In this document: positions 51,067 to 59,336 of the stretch, piece after piece | Position numbering within the stretch: the stretch's first letter is position 1 | Layout of the letters: each line of letters starts with the position of its first letter | Source of the DNA: an uncultured Lachnospiraceae bacterium | GTDB taxonomy: Bacteria; Bacillota; Clostridia; Lachnospirales; Lachnospiraceae | Reading direction: 5' to 3' | NCBI GenBank assembly: GCA_902789735.1 | Contig: CADAOZ010000012.1 | Coordinates: 1 to 64,000 of the forward strand | DNA length: 64,000 bases | Translations under genes and position numbers: made by a program | Notes under the pieces: model-generated | Seen by the model: only the letters and a program-made list of their open reading frames with translations | What the model was told of the DNA's origin: nothing | The model's database searches: none

Positions 51067-52230
51067 GTGATCATTGCCCTGTTTGCCGCGGCACTGGCTG
51101 TTTTTCTGGTGCTGTGGCTGTTCCTTTCCCGGAAAAAGTCCATACTGCGTGTCCTTCTGCCGCTTGCAGCGGTGGCGGTTCTGCTGACAGCAGGTATCGT
51201 TCTGGCGGGTCCGGTTGTTTTTCCACTCACTGCGGAAGAGGAGGAAAGCAGGTATCCACCCGGGTTTGATCCTTCTGCGATCCCGCCCTATGAGGACCTG
51301 CCTTACTATATTGTCAATGACAATCAGCCCTTTATTACAGAGCGGACGGAAACATCTTTTGAAAGCTACAGTCCGCTGGACCGTCTGGGCAGATGCGGTA
51401 TGGCATACGCCTGTGTCGGACCGGAAACAGTCCCGACGGAGAAGCGGGGATCTATTGGCATGATCAAACCCTCCGGCTGGCATACCGTAAAATACGATTT
51501 TATCGGAGGCAAATATCTCTATAACCGCTGTCATCTGATCGCCTACCGGCTTTCCGGCGAGAACGCCAATCCAGAGAACCTGATCACCGGCACCCACTAT
51601 CTGAATCAGGAAATGGAGCCGGTCGAGAACGAGGTGGGAGAGTATATTGAAGAGACGGGCCATCATGTCATGTACAGGGTCACCCCGGTCTTTGAAGGCG
51701 ATAACCTGGTGGCTTCCGGCGTCCTGATGGAAGGGCAGTCGGTGGAAGATGACGAGATCGTATTCTGCATCTATATGTATAATTTCCAGCCGGGTGTGAT
51801 CATTGATTACGCTGGCGGTGACAGTCAGGTCGACCCGGATACGGACAGAGCGGTTCCGGCCCCCGGTCCGGAGGAAGACAAAGCGGAAACGGCCTCCGGA
51901 CCCGGCAGCACAGCAGCTGCGGCGGGGGAAGCGGAAACAGCGCCGGATAACGGGGAGACCGCCGCACAGGGAGAAGAGCAGACCATAGATCTGGAAGTCT
52001 GGGATACGCAGGAGGACAGCGGCAGCCGCTATGCGGATACAGACAGCGGCGGTTCGTCCGGGGAGACGGCAGAGCAGGAATATGTTCTGAACCGCAACAC
52101 CCGGAAGTTCCACAGGCCGGAATGTCCCAGCGTGACGCATATAAAGGAAAAGAACCGGGGCACTTTTACTGGTTCCAGGGACGAGCTGATCGGACAGGGA
52201 TATGAACCCTGTCAGAACTGCAATCCGTGA
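51067..52230 (+). CDS. Membrane-anchored DNA/RNA non-specific endonuclease with C-terminal Cys-rich tail
   Basis: 387 aa from GTG 51067, 8 bases after AGGAGG. Two N-terminal hydrophobic segments (2-20 and 27-50) anchor it. The nuclease domain shows 'YLYNRCHLIAYRLSGENANP' with catalytic His156 in the NRxH variant of the DRGH motif, and 'NLITGTHYLNQEMEP' with metal-binding Asn180. An Ala/Glu/Gly-rich linker follows. The C-terminal 'NTRKFHRPECPSVTHI' with 'GYEPCQNCNP' is a small metal-binding module like that seen after other extracellular nucleases. It probably cuts DNA at the cell surface for uptake or nutrition. Confidence 0.88.
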   Translation: MIIALFAAALAVFLVLWLFLSRKKSILRVLLPLAAVAVLLTAGIVLAGPVVFPLTAEEEESRYPPGFDPSAIPPYEDLPYYIVNDNQPFITERTETSFESYSPLDRLGRCGMAYACVGPETVPTEKRGSIGMIKPSGWHTVKYDFIGGKYLYNRCHLIAYRLSGENANPENLITGTHYLNQEMEPVENEVGEYIEETGHHVMYRVTPVFEGDNLVASGVLMEGQSVEDDEIVFCIYMYNFQPGVIIDYAGGDSQVDPDTDRAVPAPGPEEDKAETASGPGSTAAAAGEAETAPDNGETAAQGEEQTIDLEVWDTQEDSGSRYADTDSGGSSGETAEQEYVLNRNTRKFHRPECPSVTHIKEKNRGTFTGSRDELIGQGYEPCQNCNP

Positions 52231-52331
52231 CAACGCATGATAATGCTCCTGAAATGCAATTTTATTCAGAATCTGGATAGATTATTAAAATACACTTAAG
52301 AAATTTGCATAGTCATTCATGCGATATTCCC

Positions 52332-52360
52332 TTGATTTTAATACTTTATCCTGCTAAATT
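52332..52360 (+). promoter_or_regulatory. Promoter of the thrH-type gene
   Basis: TTGATT (52332-52337), 17 bases, TAAATT (52355-52360), in an A/T-rich stretch. Transcription would start about 90 bases before the gene. Confidence 0.55.
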
Positions 52361-52454
52361 ATTAACCATAGTGTTTGCGGACGCGGCGGGCATGATATCC
52401 CTCGGGCTGTCGGTACAGCACTATACAGATTTGATCAGAAATGAGGATTTAGAA

Positions 52455-53057
52455 ATGTATATTACCTGTCTTGACATGGAAGGCGTACTGGTCCCGGAGA
52501 TCTGGATTGCTTTTTCGGAGGCCAGCGGCATTCCGGAACTGCGCAGAACGACCAGGGACGAGCCGGATTATGATAAGCTGATGCGCTGGAGACTGGGCAT
52601 TCTTAAGGAACATGGACTTGGCCTTAAGGAGATCCAGGAGACGATCGCGAAGATCGATCCCCTGCCGGGCGCCAGAGAATTCCTGGACGAGCTCCGGAGC
52701 TTCAGCCAGGTCATCATTATTTCGGATACCTTTACCCAGTTCGCCCAGCCACTGATGGTCAAGCTCGGCATGCCGACCCTGTTCTGCAATGAGCTGGAAG
52801 TCGCTGAGAACGGCGAAATCACCGGCTTCCGGATGCGGATCGAGAACTCCAAGCTTTCGACCGTCAAAGCCCTGCAGTCGATCGGCTATGATACCATTGC
52901 CGCCGGAGACAGTTTTAATGATCTGGCCATGATCAAAGCCAGCAAGGCGGGGTTCCTGTTCAGGAGTACACCGCAGATCATAGCGGATCATCCGGAACTC
53001 CCCCATTTTACAGAATTTGATGATTTCCTGAAAGCAATTAAAGACGCCATGGTCTGA
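52455..53057 (+). CDS. thrH: Phosphoserine phosphatase/homoserine phosphotransferase, HAD family
   Basis: 200 aa from ATG 52455 (GAGG 8 bases upstream). HAD motif I reads 'CLDMEGVLVPEIW' with Asp7 as nucleophile and the ThrH-typical Glu9 in place of the usual second Asp. 'ISDTFTQFAQPLM' is motif II and 'AAGDSFNDLAMI' motif IV. ThrH enzymes dephosphorylate phosphoserine and can transfer the phosphate to homoserine, linking serine and threonine synthesis. An open extension to 52305 lacks a ribosome site. Confidence 0.9.
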   Translation: MYITCLDMEGVLVPEIWIAFSEASGIPELRRTTRDEPDYDKLMRWRLGILKEHGLGLKEIQETIAKIDPLPGAREFLDELRSFSQVIIISDTFTQFAQPLMVKLGMPTLFCNELEVAENGEITGFRMRIENSKLSTVKALQSIGYDTIAAGDSFNDLAMIKASKAGFLFRSTPQIIADHPELPHFTEFDDFLKAIKDAMV

Positions 53058-53271
53058 ATCACACAGGTGTCTGCGCAGTCCTGACGCTGGCAGGCATGTA
53101 TACCGGGAAAACAGATCAATTATTACCCGGAGGGCCGTCAGGTAATTACCTTGATGGGTTTCCTGCCGGAGGGCCTCTGGCCCTGCGGCGGTTCTCATAA
53201 CGCTGCTTCCGGCAGTCGGCTTCATTGCCGGCACTCTCATTCCCTTCCTTCAACTGTCGGAGGCAGCAGAG

Positions 53272-53300
53272 CCCCGGGTATTTATACCCGGGGTTTTCTG
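53272..53300 (+). terminator. Terminator downstream of thrH
   Basis: CCCCGGGTA (53272-53280), loop TTTA, TACCCGGGG (53285-53293), then TTTTCTGTT. Confidence 0.85.
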
Positions 53301-53338
53301 TTGCGATATCCTACATCCTTTGCAGGATGATGGCATAA

Positions 53339-53560
53339 AACGCGGATAAAGGGATTCCCCGGACCAGCAAACGATGTCCGTCGCATCCGGTAGAATTCGC
53401 ACGGGCGGTGTCGGCTTATGTTGTCAAATGCTATACTTCCGCGGCCGACCGAGCCATGATACATAATCTGCTGGGATGCGCTCCTGAGGAGGAGGACCTG
53501 GCGGAGAATATTACTGCTTTTCTTCTGGGAAAAGAATCATCCGCGGTTCATGAATCATGA
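53339..53560 (+). pseudogene. Possible gene remnant (C-terminal fragment)
   Basis: A 73-codon frame from after a TAA (53336) to TGA 53560 has protein-like composition ('VSAYVVKCYTSAADRAMIHN', then 'LLGCAPEEEDLAENITAFLL'), including a plausible amphipathic C-terminus, but no ribosome site or suitable start. It could be the surviving end of a decayed gene. I cannot name the family, and chance coding is possible. Confidence 0.3.
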
Positions 53561-53639
53561 GGCCGCAGCCGCGCCAGAGGCAGTACAGTCAGAGGCAGTG
53601 AAGCCAGAAGCATTTGACCGGAAAAATACAGACAAAGAA

Positions 53640-53668
53640 AAAGGACAGGCCGTCAAAGCCTGTCCTTT
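53640..53668 (-). terminator. Terminator of the polysaccharide deacetylase gene
   Basis: AAAGGACAGGC (53640-53650) pairs with GCCTGTCCTTT (53658-53668). On the minus strand it continues into TTCTTTGTC, about 70 bp after the stop. Confidence 0.85.
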
Positions 53669-53735
53669 AAAAATGTTCATTTTGAGGATTTGCAATCCCG
53701 GGACCACAGTCCGCCGGACCTTCCTGAGATGCCGG

Positions 53736-55196
53736 TCAGTTATTGATTCCGTGATGAGCGGTACTGCTCTGTTCGGTCATCGGCAGGAAGGTGTAGCCGT
53801 TTTCCTCGCCCCACTGCAGGACACGGTCCATGGCCTCTACCGTGTAGGGCTTGATATCGTGGCAGAGGACGACAGAAACATCCATACCGGAGCACCCGTT
53901 CGTGATGTTCTCGTAGATGCCGTCCGCGGTCGTTGTGCCACCCGCGTCATTGCTGTCCACGTTCCAGTCAAAGTATACAAGGCCCTTTTCATCCGCCTGG
54001 GCGGCCAGCGTGGTCATAAGGCCCTGGACATAGCCGGAGCTGATCGTATTGGAGCTGCCGCCGGGGAAGCGGAACAGATTGGTGCGCCTGCCGGTCTTCT
54101 CTTCAATAACATCGTTCATTCTGTCAAAGTCCTCCCAGTAGGCTTCCGCGCTCGAGTATACCTGGGCATAATCATGGGAGTAAGTATGGACGGCCACCGC
54201 GTGGCCCGCCTCTGCCTCTTTGGCGATCAGATCCTGGTATTCCGGGAACTGGTTGGTGACAAAGAAAGTGGCTTTGGCGTTCTCATGTTTGGCGAAGACA
54301 TCCAGCAGCTGCTGGGTATAGGGACCGGGACCGTCGTCAAATGTCAGATAGATGACTCTGCCGCCGTTCTCCAGTACCTGCTGTTCCTGAGAGATCTTCT
54401 TTTTGGAGACCTTCACCTTGCGGGTGGCCTTGGCCTCATTTCCCCATTCATCCGAAACGGTATAGGTCAGCGTATAAGTCCCTTCTTTGGAGGTGTCGAC
54501 TTCTCCTTCGACCTTGACTTTGTCCGTTACATCGCCGTCCGCGTCATCTTCCGCCGTATAGGAATCTTCCCAGGTATCACCGACGGTAAGGCTGACCTTT
54601 TCGCCGCCTTCCAGGGTAATGACAGGCGCGTTGCGGTCATCATATACGATTGTACGCTCGGCCCGGCCTTCGTTGCCGGCTTTATCTTTTACAGTATAAT
54701 AAACGACGCCGTCTTTTTCATCGCTGTGGACTTTGTCGGTCAGGTCTCCGTCAATATTGTCGACCGCCTTATAGCCTTCCTCCTTGTAAGCGTGGTGGGG
54801 CAGGGTATAAGCGTCGGGATCAGTGGTCAGGGTAATCTCCGGAGGGGTCGTATCGGATACTGTGACGGTCCGGTAGGCGGATCCGTGCATCCACAGGAGA
54901 TCCGAATTGTAGCTGATCTGGTAGGTGCCAGGCGTATCTGTATCGACAGTTCCCGCTATGGAGACCGGCCTGCTCAGCTTTATGCCCGAAAGGATGGTGC
55001 CGGTCACGAAGGCTTCAGCCCCTTCTTCGGTATATTCCTGTCCGCTCTGGTATTCAATATGAACCTTATTGTCTCCGTTGGGCGTTACTTTGATATACCA
55101 GTGATTGACCGCGAAGAGAAAGAGCGGCAGGGCGGCCAGAATGACAAAGATGACCAGGATCCCCCAGGGGAACCCTCCTTTTGCTTTCTTGTTCAA
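53736..55196 (-). CDS. Membrane-anchored polysaccharide deacetylase with Ig-like domains
   Basis: 486 aa. The N-terminal membrane anchor is at about 10-30. Two to three bacterial Ig-like (DUF5011-type) modules span about 40-265, marked by 'DTTPPEITL', 'DNIDGDLTDKV', 'DRNAPVITLEGG' and 'YTVSDEWGNEA'. The NodB catalytic domain has TFDDGP at 285-290, HTYSHD with metal ligands His337 and His341, and 'RFPGGSSN'. It probably N-deacetylates peptidoglycan or another wall glycan outside the cell, which can give lysozyme resistance. A 9-bp inverted repeat (GAATAAACA/TGTTTATTC, 55214-55240) lies in its leader. Confidence 0.92.
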   Translation of the reverse strand: MNKKAKGGFPWGILVIFVILAALPLFLFAVNHWYIKVTPNGDNKVHIEYQSGQEYTEEGAEAFVTGTILSGIKLSRPVSIAGTVDTDTPGTYQISYNSDLLWMHGSAYRTVTVSDTTPPEITLTTDPDAYTLPHHAYKEEGYKAVDNIDGDLTDKVHSDEKDGVVYYTVKDKAGNEGRAERTIVYDDRNAPVITLEGGEKVSLTVGDTWEDSYTAEDDADGDVTDKVKVEGEVDTSKEGTYTLTYTVSDEWGNEAKATRKVKVSKKKISQEQQVLENGGRVIYLTFDDGPGPYTQQLLDVFAKHENAKATFFVTNQFPEYQDLIAKEAEAGHAVAVHTYSHDYAQVYSSAEAYWEDFDRMNDVIEEKTGRRTNLFRFPGGSSNTISSGYVQGLMTTLAAQADEKGLVYFDWNVDSNDAGGTTTADGIYENITNGCSGMDVSVVLCHDIKPYTVEAMDRVLQWGEENGYTFLPMTEQSSTAHHGINN

Positions 55197-55390
55197 ATCC
55201 TTGAATCCTTTCTGAATAAACAGGTGGTAAATGTTTATTCTGTGATATGATATCTGTATCTGCGGAGCCGGACCGCGGGGACCGGCGGCAGTTGTGGATT
55301 ATTGTAAACCATATGCTATCATAGCACAAATTATTTTTCTGTGTGCGGATTGTTAACCAATTCACGGCAAATGTGACGGGAAAGGCTTCT

Positions 55391-55879
55391 ATGAAAAAAT
55401 ACCTGATTTGTTCAGACATCCATCGCAGAGTTGAGCGGCTGAAAGAAATCCTGAAGAAAGAAAAAGGACTGGACGGGATTATCATCGCCGGTGATATAGA
55501 AGCGGATTCGGATAAGATCCGGCAGCTGGCAGGAGAAACGCCTGTCTATATGGTCGCAGGCAACTGTGACTCCTGGTGGGGGGAGGACCTGCCTTCCCTG
55601 ATCACCATCCCGGCCTGCGGCCACAGGATCATGGTGACCCACGGCCACAGATACAGCGTCCCCTATCTGAACAGGCTGGCGGAAAAGGCCAGGGAAAAAA
55701 AGGCGGACATCGTGATCTTCGGACATACCCATTGTTATTTCATGAAAAAAGAGGATGGAATCCTGTTCCTGAATCCGGGCGCCATCCTGGGATGCCGGGA
55801 TACCGGCAGGCCGTCCTACTGCCTGATGGTACTGGGAGATGACGGTAAGATCCACGTCCGGAAAAAGGAATTCAGGTAA
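55391..55879 (+). CDS. YfcE/MJ0936-type metallophosphodiesterase
   Basis: 162 aa from ATG 55391 (GGGAAAGG upstream). The calcineurin-like metal motifs are in order: 'CSDIHRR', 'IIAGDIEAD', 'VAGNCDSW', 'VTHGHRY' and 'IFGHTHCYF'. Members hydrolyse phosphodiesters with Mn2+ or other metals; the in vivo substrate is not settled. It lies 6 bp before holA, so co-expression with DNA replication and repair genes is expected. Confidence 0.92.
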   Translation: MKKYLICSDIHRRVERLKEILKKEKGLDGIIIAGDIEADSDKIRQLAGETPVYMVAGNCDSWWGEDLPSLITIPACGHRIMVTHGHRYSVPYLNRLAEKAREKKADIVIFGHTHCYFMKKEDGILFLNPGAILGCRDTGRPSYCLMVLGDDGKIHVRKKEFR

Positions 55880-55885
55880 AAGACC

Positions 55886-56950
55886 ATGGCGGCGAAAAAG
55901 AAGTCAGAACCTTCCTTTCTGGAGTTACAGAAACAATTGAATACAGAACTCAAAGAAGGACAGTTCCGCCAATGCTATCTGCTCTGCGGCAGCCAGGCTT
56001 ATCTGCGCGGCCAGAACCGGGACAAGCTGGAAAAGTATCTGCTGGGCGACGGCGACCGGATGAATGTCTCCGCCTATAAAGGGGCGGGCCTGAAGATCGA
56101 GCAGATCATAGACCAGGCCGATACCCTGCCCTTTTTCGCGGACAGGCGGGTGATCATTCTGGAGAATACCGGTTTTCTGGGAAAGAGCAGGCCGGAAATC
56201 TCCGCCATGTCGGACCGGCTGGCCGCCTATCTGCCCAAGGCGCCGGACACCACTTTCTGGATCTTTAACGAGGAGTCGGTCGATAAACGGAAAAAGCTCT
56301 ACAAGGCCATCAGGGACAGGGGACTGATCCTTCCCTGTGAGAACCTGGACGACAGGACCCTCCGGTCCTGGACGGCCGGCCTGTTCAAGACCAGGGGGGT
56401 GCAGATCAACGCCCGCAATCTGGATTATTTTCTGTCCAGGACCGGCACGGATATGTTCAATATCCTGACCGAAGCGGAAAAGCTGGCTGCCTATACCTGT
56501 CAGCAGGGCGTCGTGGAGGCCCGGGATATCGAGGCGGTATGCAGTATACATCTGGAGGACCGGATCTTCGATATGATCGACGCGGTCACGGCCGGAAATG
56601 TGGATACCGCCCTGGCCATGTATATGGAACTGATCGGCCTGCAGACGGCCCCTCAGCCCATCCTCGCCCTGATCGAGCGGCAGCTGCGGATTCTTCTGCA
56701 GGTAAGGGAGCTGTCCGCCAGCCGGATGGATTACAGCGAGATCGCCAGAAGAACAGGGCAGAACGCCTATTTCGTCAAAAGTAAATATCTGCCTGCCGCC
56801 CTGCGTTTTCGGGAAAAAGCCCTGGAGGACGGGCTCAGGTCCTGCGTGCAGGCGGATCAGGATTATAAATCGGGGCTGATCTCCGACCGCCTGGCGGTGG
56901 AGATGGTCCTGGTAAAACTGAGCGGAGGTGTACCGGCCCATGGAAAATGA
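55886..56950 (+). CDS. holA: DNA polymerase III subunit delta
   Basis: 354 aa, usual HolA length. 'QCYLLCGSQAYLRGQNRDKL' opens the AAA-like domain 1, 'DTTFWIFNEESVDKRKKLYK' is typical of domain 2, and the C-terminal collar domain includes 'ALIERQLRILLQVRELS'. Delta opens the beta sliding clamp within the clamp loader. The Walker A motif is degenerate, as expected for delta. The end overlaps mutY by 11 bp. Confidence 0.92.
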   Translation: MAAKKKSEPSFLELQKQLNTELKEGQFRQCYLLCGSQAYLRGQNRDKLEKYLLGDGDRMNVSAYKGAGLKIEQIIDQADTLPFFADRRVIILENTGFLGKSRPEISAMSDRLAAYLPKAPDTTFWIFNEESVDKRKKLYKAIRDRGLILPCENLDDRTLRSWTAGLFKTRGVQINARNLDYFLSRTGTDMFNILTEAEKLAAYTCQQGVVEARDIEAVCSIHLEDRIFDMIDAVTAGNVDTALAMYMELIGLQTAPQPILALIERQLRILLQVRELSASRMDYSEIARRTGQNAYFVKSKYLPAALRFREKALEDGLRSCVQADQDYKSGLISDRLAVEMVLVKLSGGVPAHGK

Positions 56951-57998
56951 CCATTTGGCAGTCCTTCTGCTGGACTGGTACGACAAAGAGGGGAGGACCC
57001 TGCCCTGGAGGACAGATCCTTCCCCTTATCATGTATGGATCTCTGAGATCATGCTGCAGCAGACCAGGGTGGAAGCTGTAAAGGGCTATTATGAACGGTT
57101 CCTGCGGGCCCTGCCCGATATCGAAAGTCTGGCGGAGGCCTCGGAGGACCTGTATCTGAAGCTCTGGGAAGGCCTGGGCTATTACAGCAGGGTCAGGAAC
57201 CTGCACAAAGCCGCCTGTGTGATCATGGAGGAGCATGGGGGCCGTATGCCGGAAACGGCGGCGGAACTAAGAAAGCTCCCCGGAATCGGACCCTATACAT
57301 CCGCGGCCATTGCTTCCATCGCGTTCGGAGAGCGGATCCCGGCCATAGACGGCAACCTGCTGCGGGTCTTTGCCAGGATGACAGCCTGGCAGGAGAATAT
57401 CAAAACGCCCGCGTCGGCGTCCCGGGCAGGCGATTATTTCAGCAGTATCATGCCGGCGGACAGGCCCGGGGATTTCAACCAGGCCCTGATGGATCTGGGC
57501 GCCATGATCTGCCTGCCCGGAGGACTGCCCCGCTGTGAGGAATGTCCCTGGGCAGAAGCCTGCGTGGCACGGCAGCAGGGGATTGAGAAGGAACTTCCCA
57601 AGATGCCCCCGAAAGCAGCAAAAAAGATCGAGGATAAGACAGTCTTTCTGATCCGGTCGGGCAGCAGGATCATGATCCGCAAACGGCCGGCCCGGGGTCT
57701 GCTGGCAGGCATGTATGAGTTCCCTTCCGCAGCGGGTCATCTGGATGAAAAGGAGGCGGCCGCCTGGCTGCGGTCCATGGGGATCGAAGCGGTCAGGATC
57801 CGTAAACTGCCGGAAGCCAGACATGTCTTCACCCATAAGGAATGGCATATGACCGGCTATGAAGTCATGGCGGACGAGCTCAGTGCCCGGATTCCGGGCA
57901 AAGGGATCTTCCCGGCAGAGACCGAAGCCATCCGCCTCCAATATCCTGTCCCGTCCGCCTACGCGGTCTATAAGGAGACCGCCGGGATTGGCCGCTGA
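56940..57998 (+). CDS. mutY: A/G-specific adenine glycosylase
   Basis: 352 aa from ATG 56940 (a GTG at 56928 is possible). 'WISEIMLQQTRVEAV' carries the catalytic Glu36; the HhH is 'LRKLPGIGPYTSAAIASIAF'; catalytic Asp137 is in 'AIDGNLLRVFAR'. The Fe-S ligands are Cys191, 199, 202 and 208, with seven rather than six residues between the first two. A NUDIX-like domain follows ('LLAGMYEFPSA'), which recognises 8-oxoG. It removes adenine mispaired with 8-oxoguanine. The 3' end is repeated in the spacer. Confidence 0.93.
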   Translation: MENDHLAVLLLDWYDKEGRTLPWRTDPSPYHVWISEIMLQQTRVEAVKGYYERFLRALPDIESLAEASEDLYLKLWEGLGYYSRVRNLHKAACVIMEEHGGRMPETAAELRKLPGIGPYTSAAIASIAFGERIPAIDGNLLRVFARMTAWQENIKTPASASRAGDYFSSIMPADRPGDFNQALMDLGAMICLPGGLPRCEECPWAEACVARQQGIEKELPKMPPKAAKKIEDKTVFLIRSGSRIMIRKRPARGLLAGMYEFPSAAGHLDEKEAAAWLRSMGIEAVRIRKLPEARHVFTHKEWHMTGYEVMADELSARIPGKGIFPAETEAIRLQYPVPSAYAVYKETAGIGR

Positions 57999-58105
57999 CG
58001 GCGGAAAGAACATGGGCCAACCTCCGGGATTGTCCGCCTGACGGCGGAAAGAACCTGGGCTAATCGCCGGGATTGTACGCTGACGGTGGAAAACGCGGGC
58101 ATCAG
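57981..58105. repeat. Three ~42-bp repeats starting in the last codons of mutY
   Basis: Units start near 57981, 58023 and 58065. Each reads CCGGGATTG(G/T)(C/A)CGC.TGACGG.GGAAA. The first contains the mutY stop codon TGA (57996-57998), and the TGA is kept in the two downstream copies. Confidence 0.88.
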
Positions 58106-58169
58106 CTGCGGAACCCGCCCTTTTACTACGAAAAACGTAAATTTCAGGAGGGTAAGCACTGAAAAAAAG

Positions 58170-58197
58170 TTGTAATTTCAGCGGTTCCCTTTATAAT
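58170..58197 (+). promoter_or_regulatory. Promoter of the glycosyltransferase-glmM unit
   Basis: TTGTAA (58170-58175), 16 bases, TATAAT (58192-58197). Confidence 0.6.
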
Positions 58198-58283
58198 ATA
58201 TGAGTGATTTTAAAAACTTTCGTCGTAAACTGACGCATGTATAGATGCGTGCATATATACGCATATAAGTAATGGAGGTATTT

Positions 58284-59312
58284 ATGAAACTGTTGTCGAT
58301 CGCCGTGCCCTGCTATAATTCGGAAGATTATATGGAGCGCTGCATCAAAACACTTTTAAAGGGCGGTGATGAGGTCGAGATCCTGCTGATTAATGACGGA
58401 TCTACGGACGGGACAGCTGAAATCGCTGACAGTTACCAGAAGAAATATCCTGATATCGTCCGGGCCATCCACCAGCCCAACAAGGGACATGGCGGCGCTG
58501 TCAATACAGGTATCGAGAATGCCACCGGCAAGTTCTTTAAAGTCGTGGACAGTGATGACAAGCTCAACACCAAAGTTTATGATCAGGTGCTGGATGTGCT
58601 CCGCGGTTTCGCGGAAGATGACGGCCTGGACATGCTGATCAGCAACTTTGTCTATGATAAAGAAGGCGTAAGGCGCAAAAAGATTATGCAGTACCGGTCC
58701 AGTATCCCCAGGAACCGGATCTTCACATGGAATGAGGCCCACCGTTTTAAAAAGGGTCAGTATATCCTGATGCATTCTGTTATCTACAGGACTGAGATCC
58801 TGCGGCAGTCCGGCCTGCATCTCCCTGAGCATACATTCTATGTGGATAACCTGTATGTGTTCCAGCCCATGCCTTACGCGCAGCATATGTATTATCTGGA
58901 TGTCAACTTCTACATGTATTTCATCGGCAGGGATGATCAGTCGGTCAATGAGACAGTCATGATTTCCAGGCTGGACCAGCAGACGCGGGTCAACCGCCTT
59001 ATGTTCGACTATTACGCGGATCCCGCCACGCAGGAAATAATCTCGCAGGAAAAACCGCTGCAGAGATATATGTACAATTATCTGGAGATCATCACGGTCG
59101 TATCCTCTATTCTGGCCATCCTGTCCGGAACGCCCGAGCACCTGCAGATGAAGGATGAGCTCTGGCAGTATTTTGAGGACAGGAATCCGGAAGTATACAG
59201 GAAACTCCGCTACGGGATCTTCGGCAGGTTCCTGCACCTGCCCGGCAAAGGCGGACGGGCCCTGCAGACAGCCGCCTACAACGTGGCAAGAAAGATATTC
59301 AATTTTAACTGA
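58284..59312 (+). CDS. Family 2 glycosyltransferase
   Basis: 342 aa. The GT-A fold opens 'LLSIAVPCYNSEDYMERCIK'; 'EILLINDGSTDGTAEIAD' binds the UDP part, and 'FKVVDSDDKLN' is the metal-binding DxD region. No transmembrane helix is present. ATG 58284 is chosen because GGAGG (58274-58278) lies 5 bases before it; an upstream ATG at 58272 overlaps that site. Donor and acceptor are unknown. glmM follows after 24 bp, which suggests wall or capsule synthesis. Confidence 0.9.
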   Translation: MKLLSIAVPCYNSEDYMERCIKTLLKGGDEVEILLINDGSTDGTAEIADSYQKKYPDIVRAIHQPNKGHGGAVNTGIENATGKFFKVVDSDDKLNTKVYDQVLDVLRGFAEDDGLDMLISNFVYDKEGVRRKKIMQYRSSIPRNRIFTWNEAHRFKKGQYILMHSVIYRTEILRQSGLHLPEHTFYVDNLYVFQPMPYAQHMYYLDVNFYMYFIGRDDQSVNETVMISRLDQQTRVNRLMFDYYADPATQEIISQEKPLQRYMYNYLEIITVVSSILAILSGTPEHLQMKDELWQYFEDRNPEVYRKLRYGIFGRFLHLPGKGGRALQTAAYNVARKIFNFN

Positions 59313-59336
59313 GTCACCGGAATAAGGAGAGAGTTC

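Larger units (their letters stand above)
53058..53735. other. GC-rich structured region between thrH and the deacetylase gene
   Basis: The first 240 bases have many nested inverted repeats (for example AGGGCC/GGCCCT near 53170 and AGGTAATTACCT near 53138) and end in a terminator at 53272-53300, so a long structured 3' UTR or an unrecognised RNA is possible. Known riboswitch cores, RNase P, tmRNA and SRP RNA motifs were looked for and not seen. A coding remnant follows at 53339-53560. Confidence 0.4.

Noticed and set aside
53058-53300. Known riboswitch or housekeeping RNA
   Set aside because: Core motifs of T-box, SAM, TPP, FMN, cobalamin, RNase P, tmRNA and SRP RNA were looked for by eye and not found.
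53550-55250. 566-codon open frame on the plus strand
   Set aside because: Antisense of the polysaccharide deacetylase, which has full NodB motifs and its own terminator.
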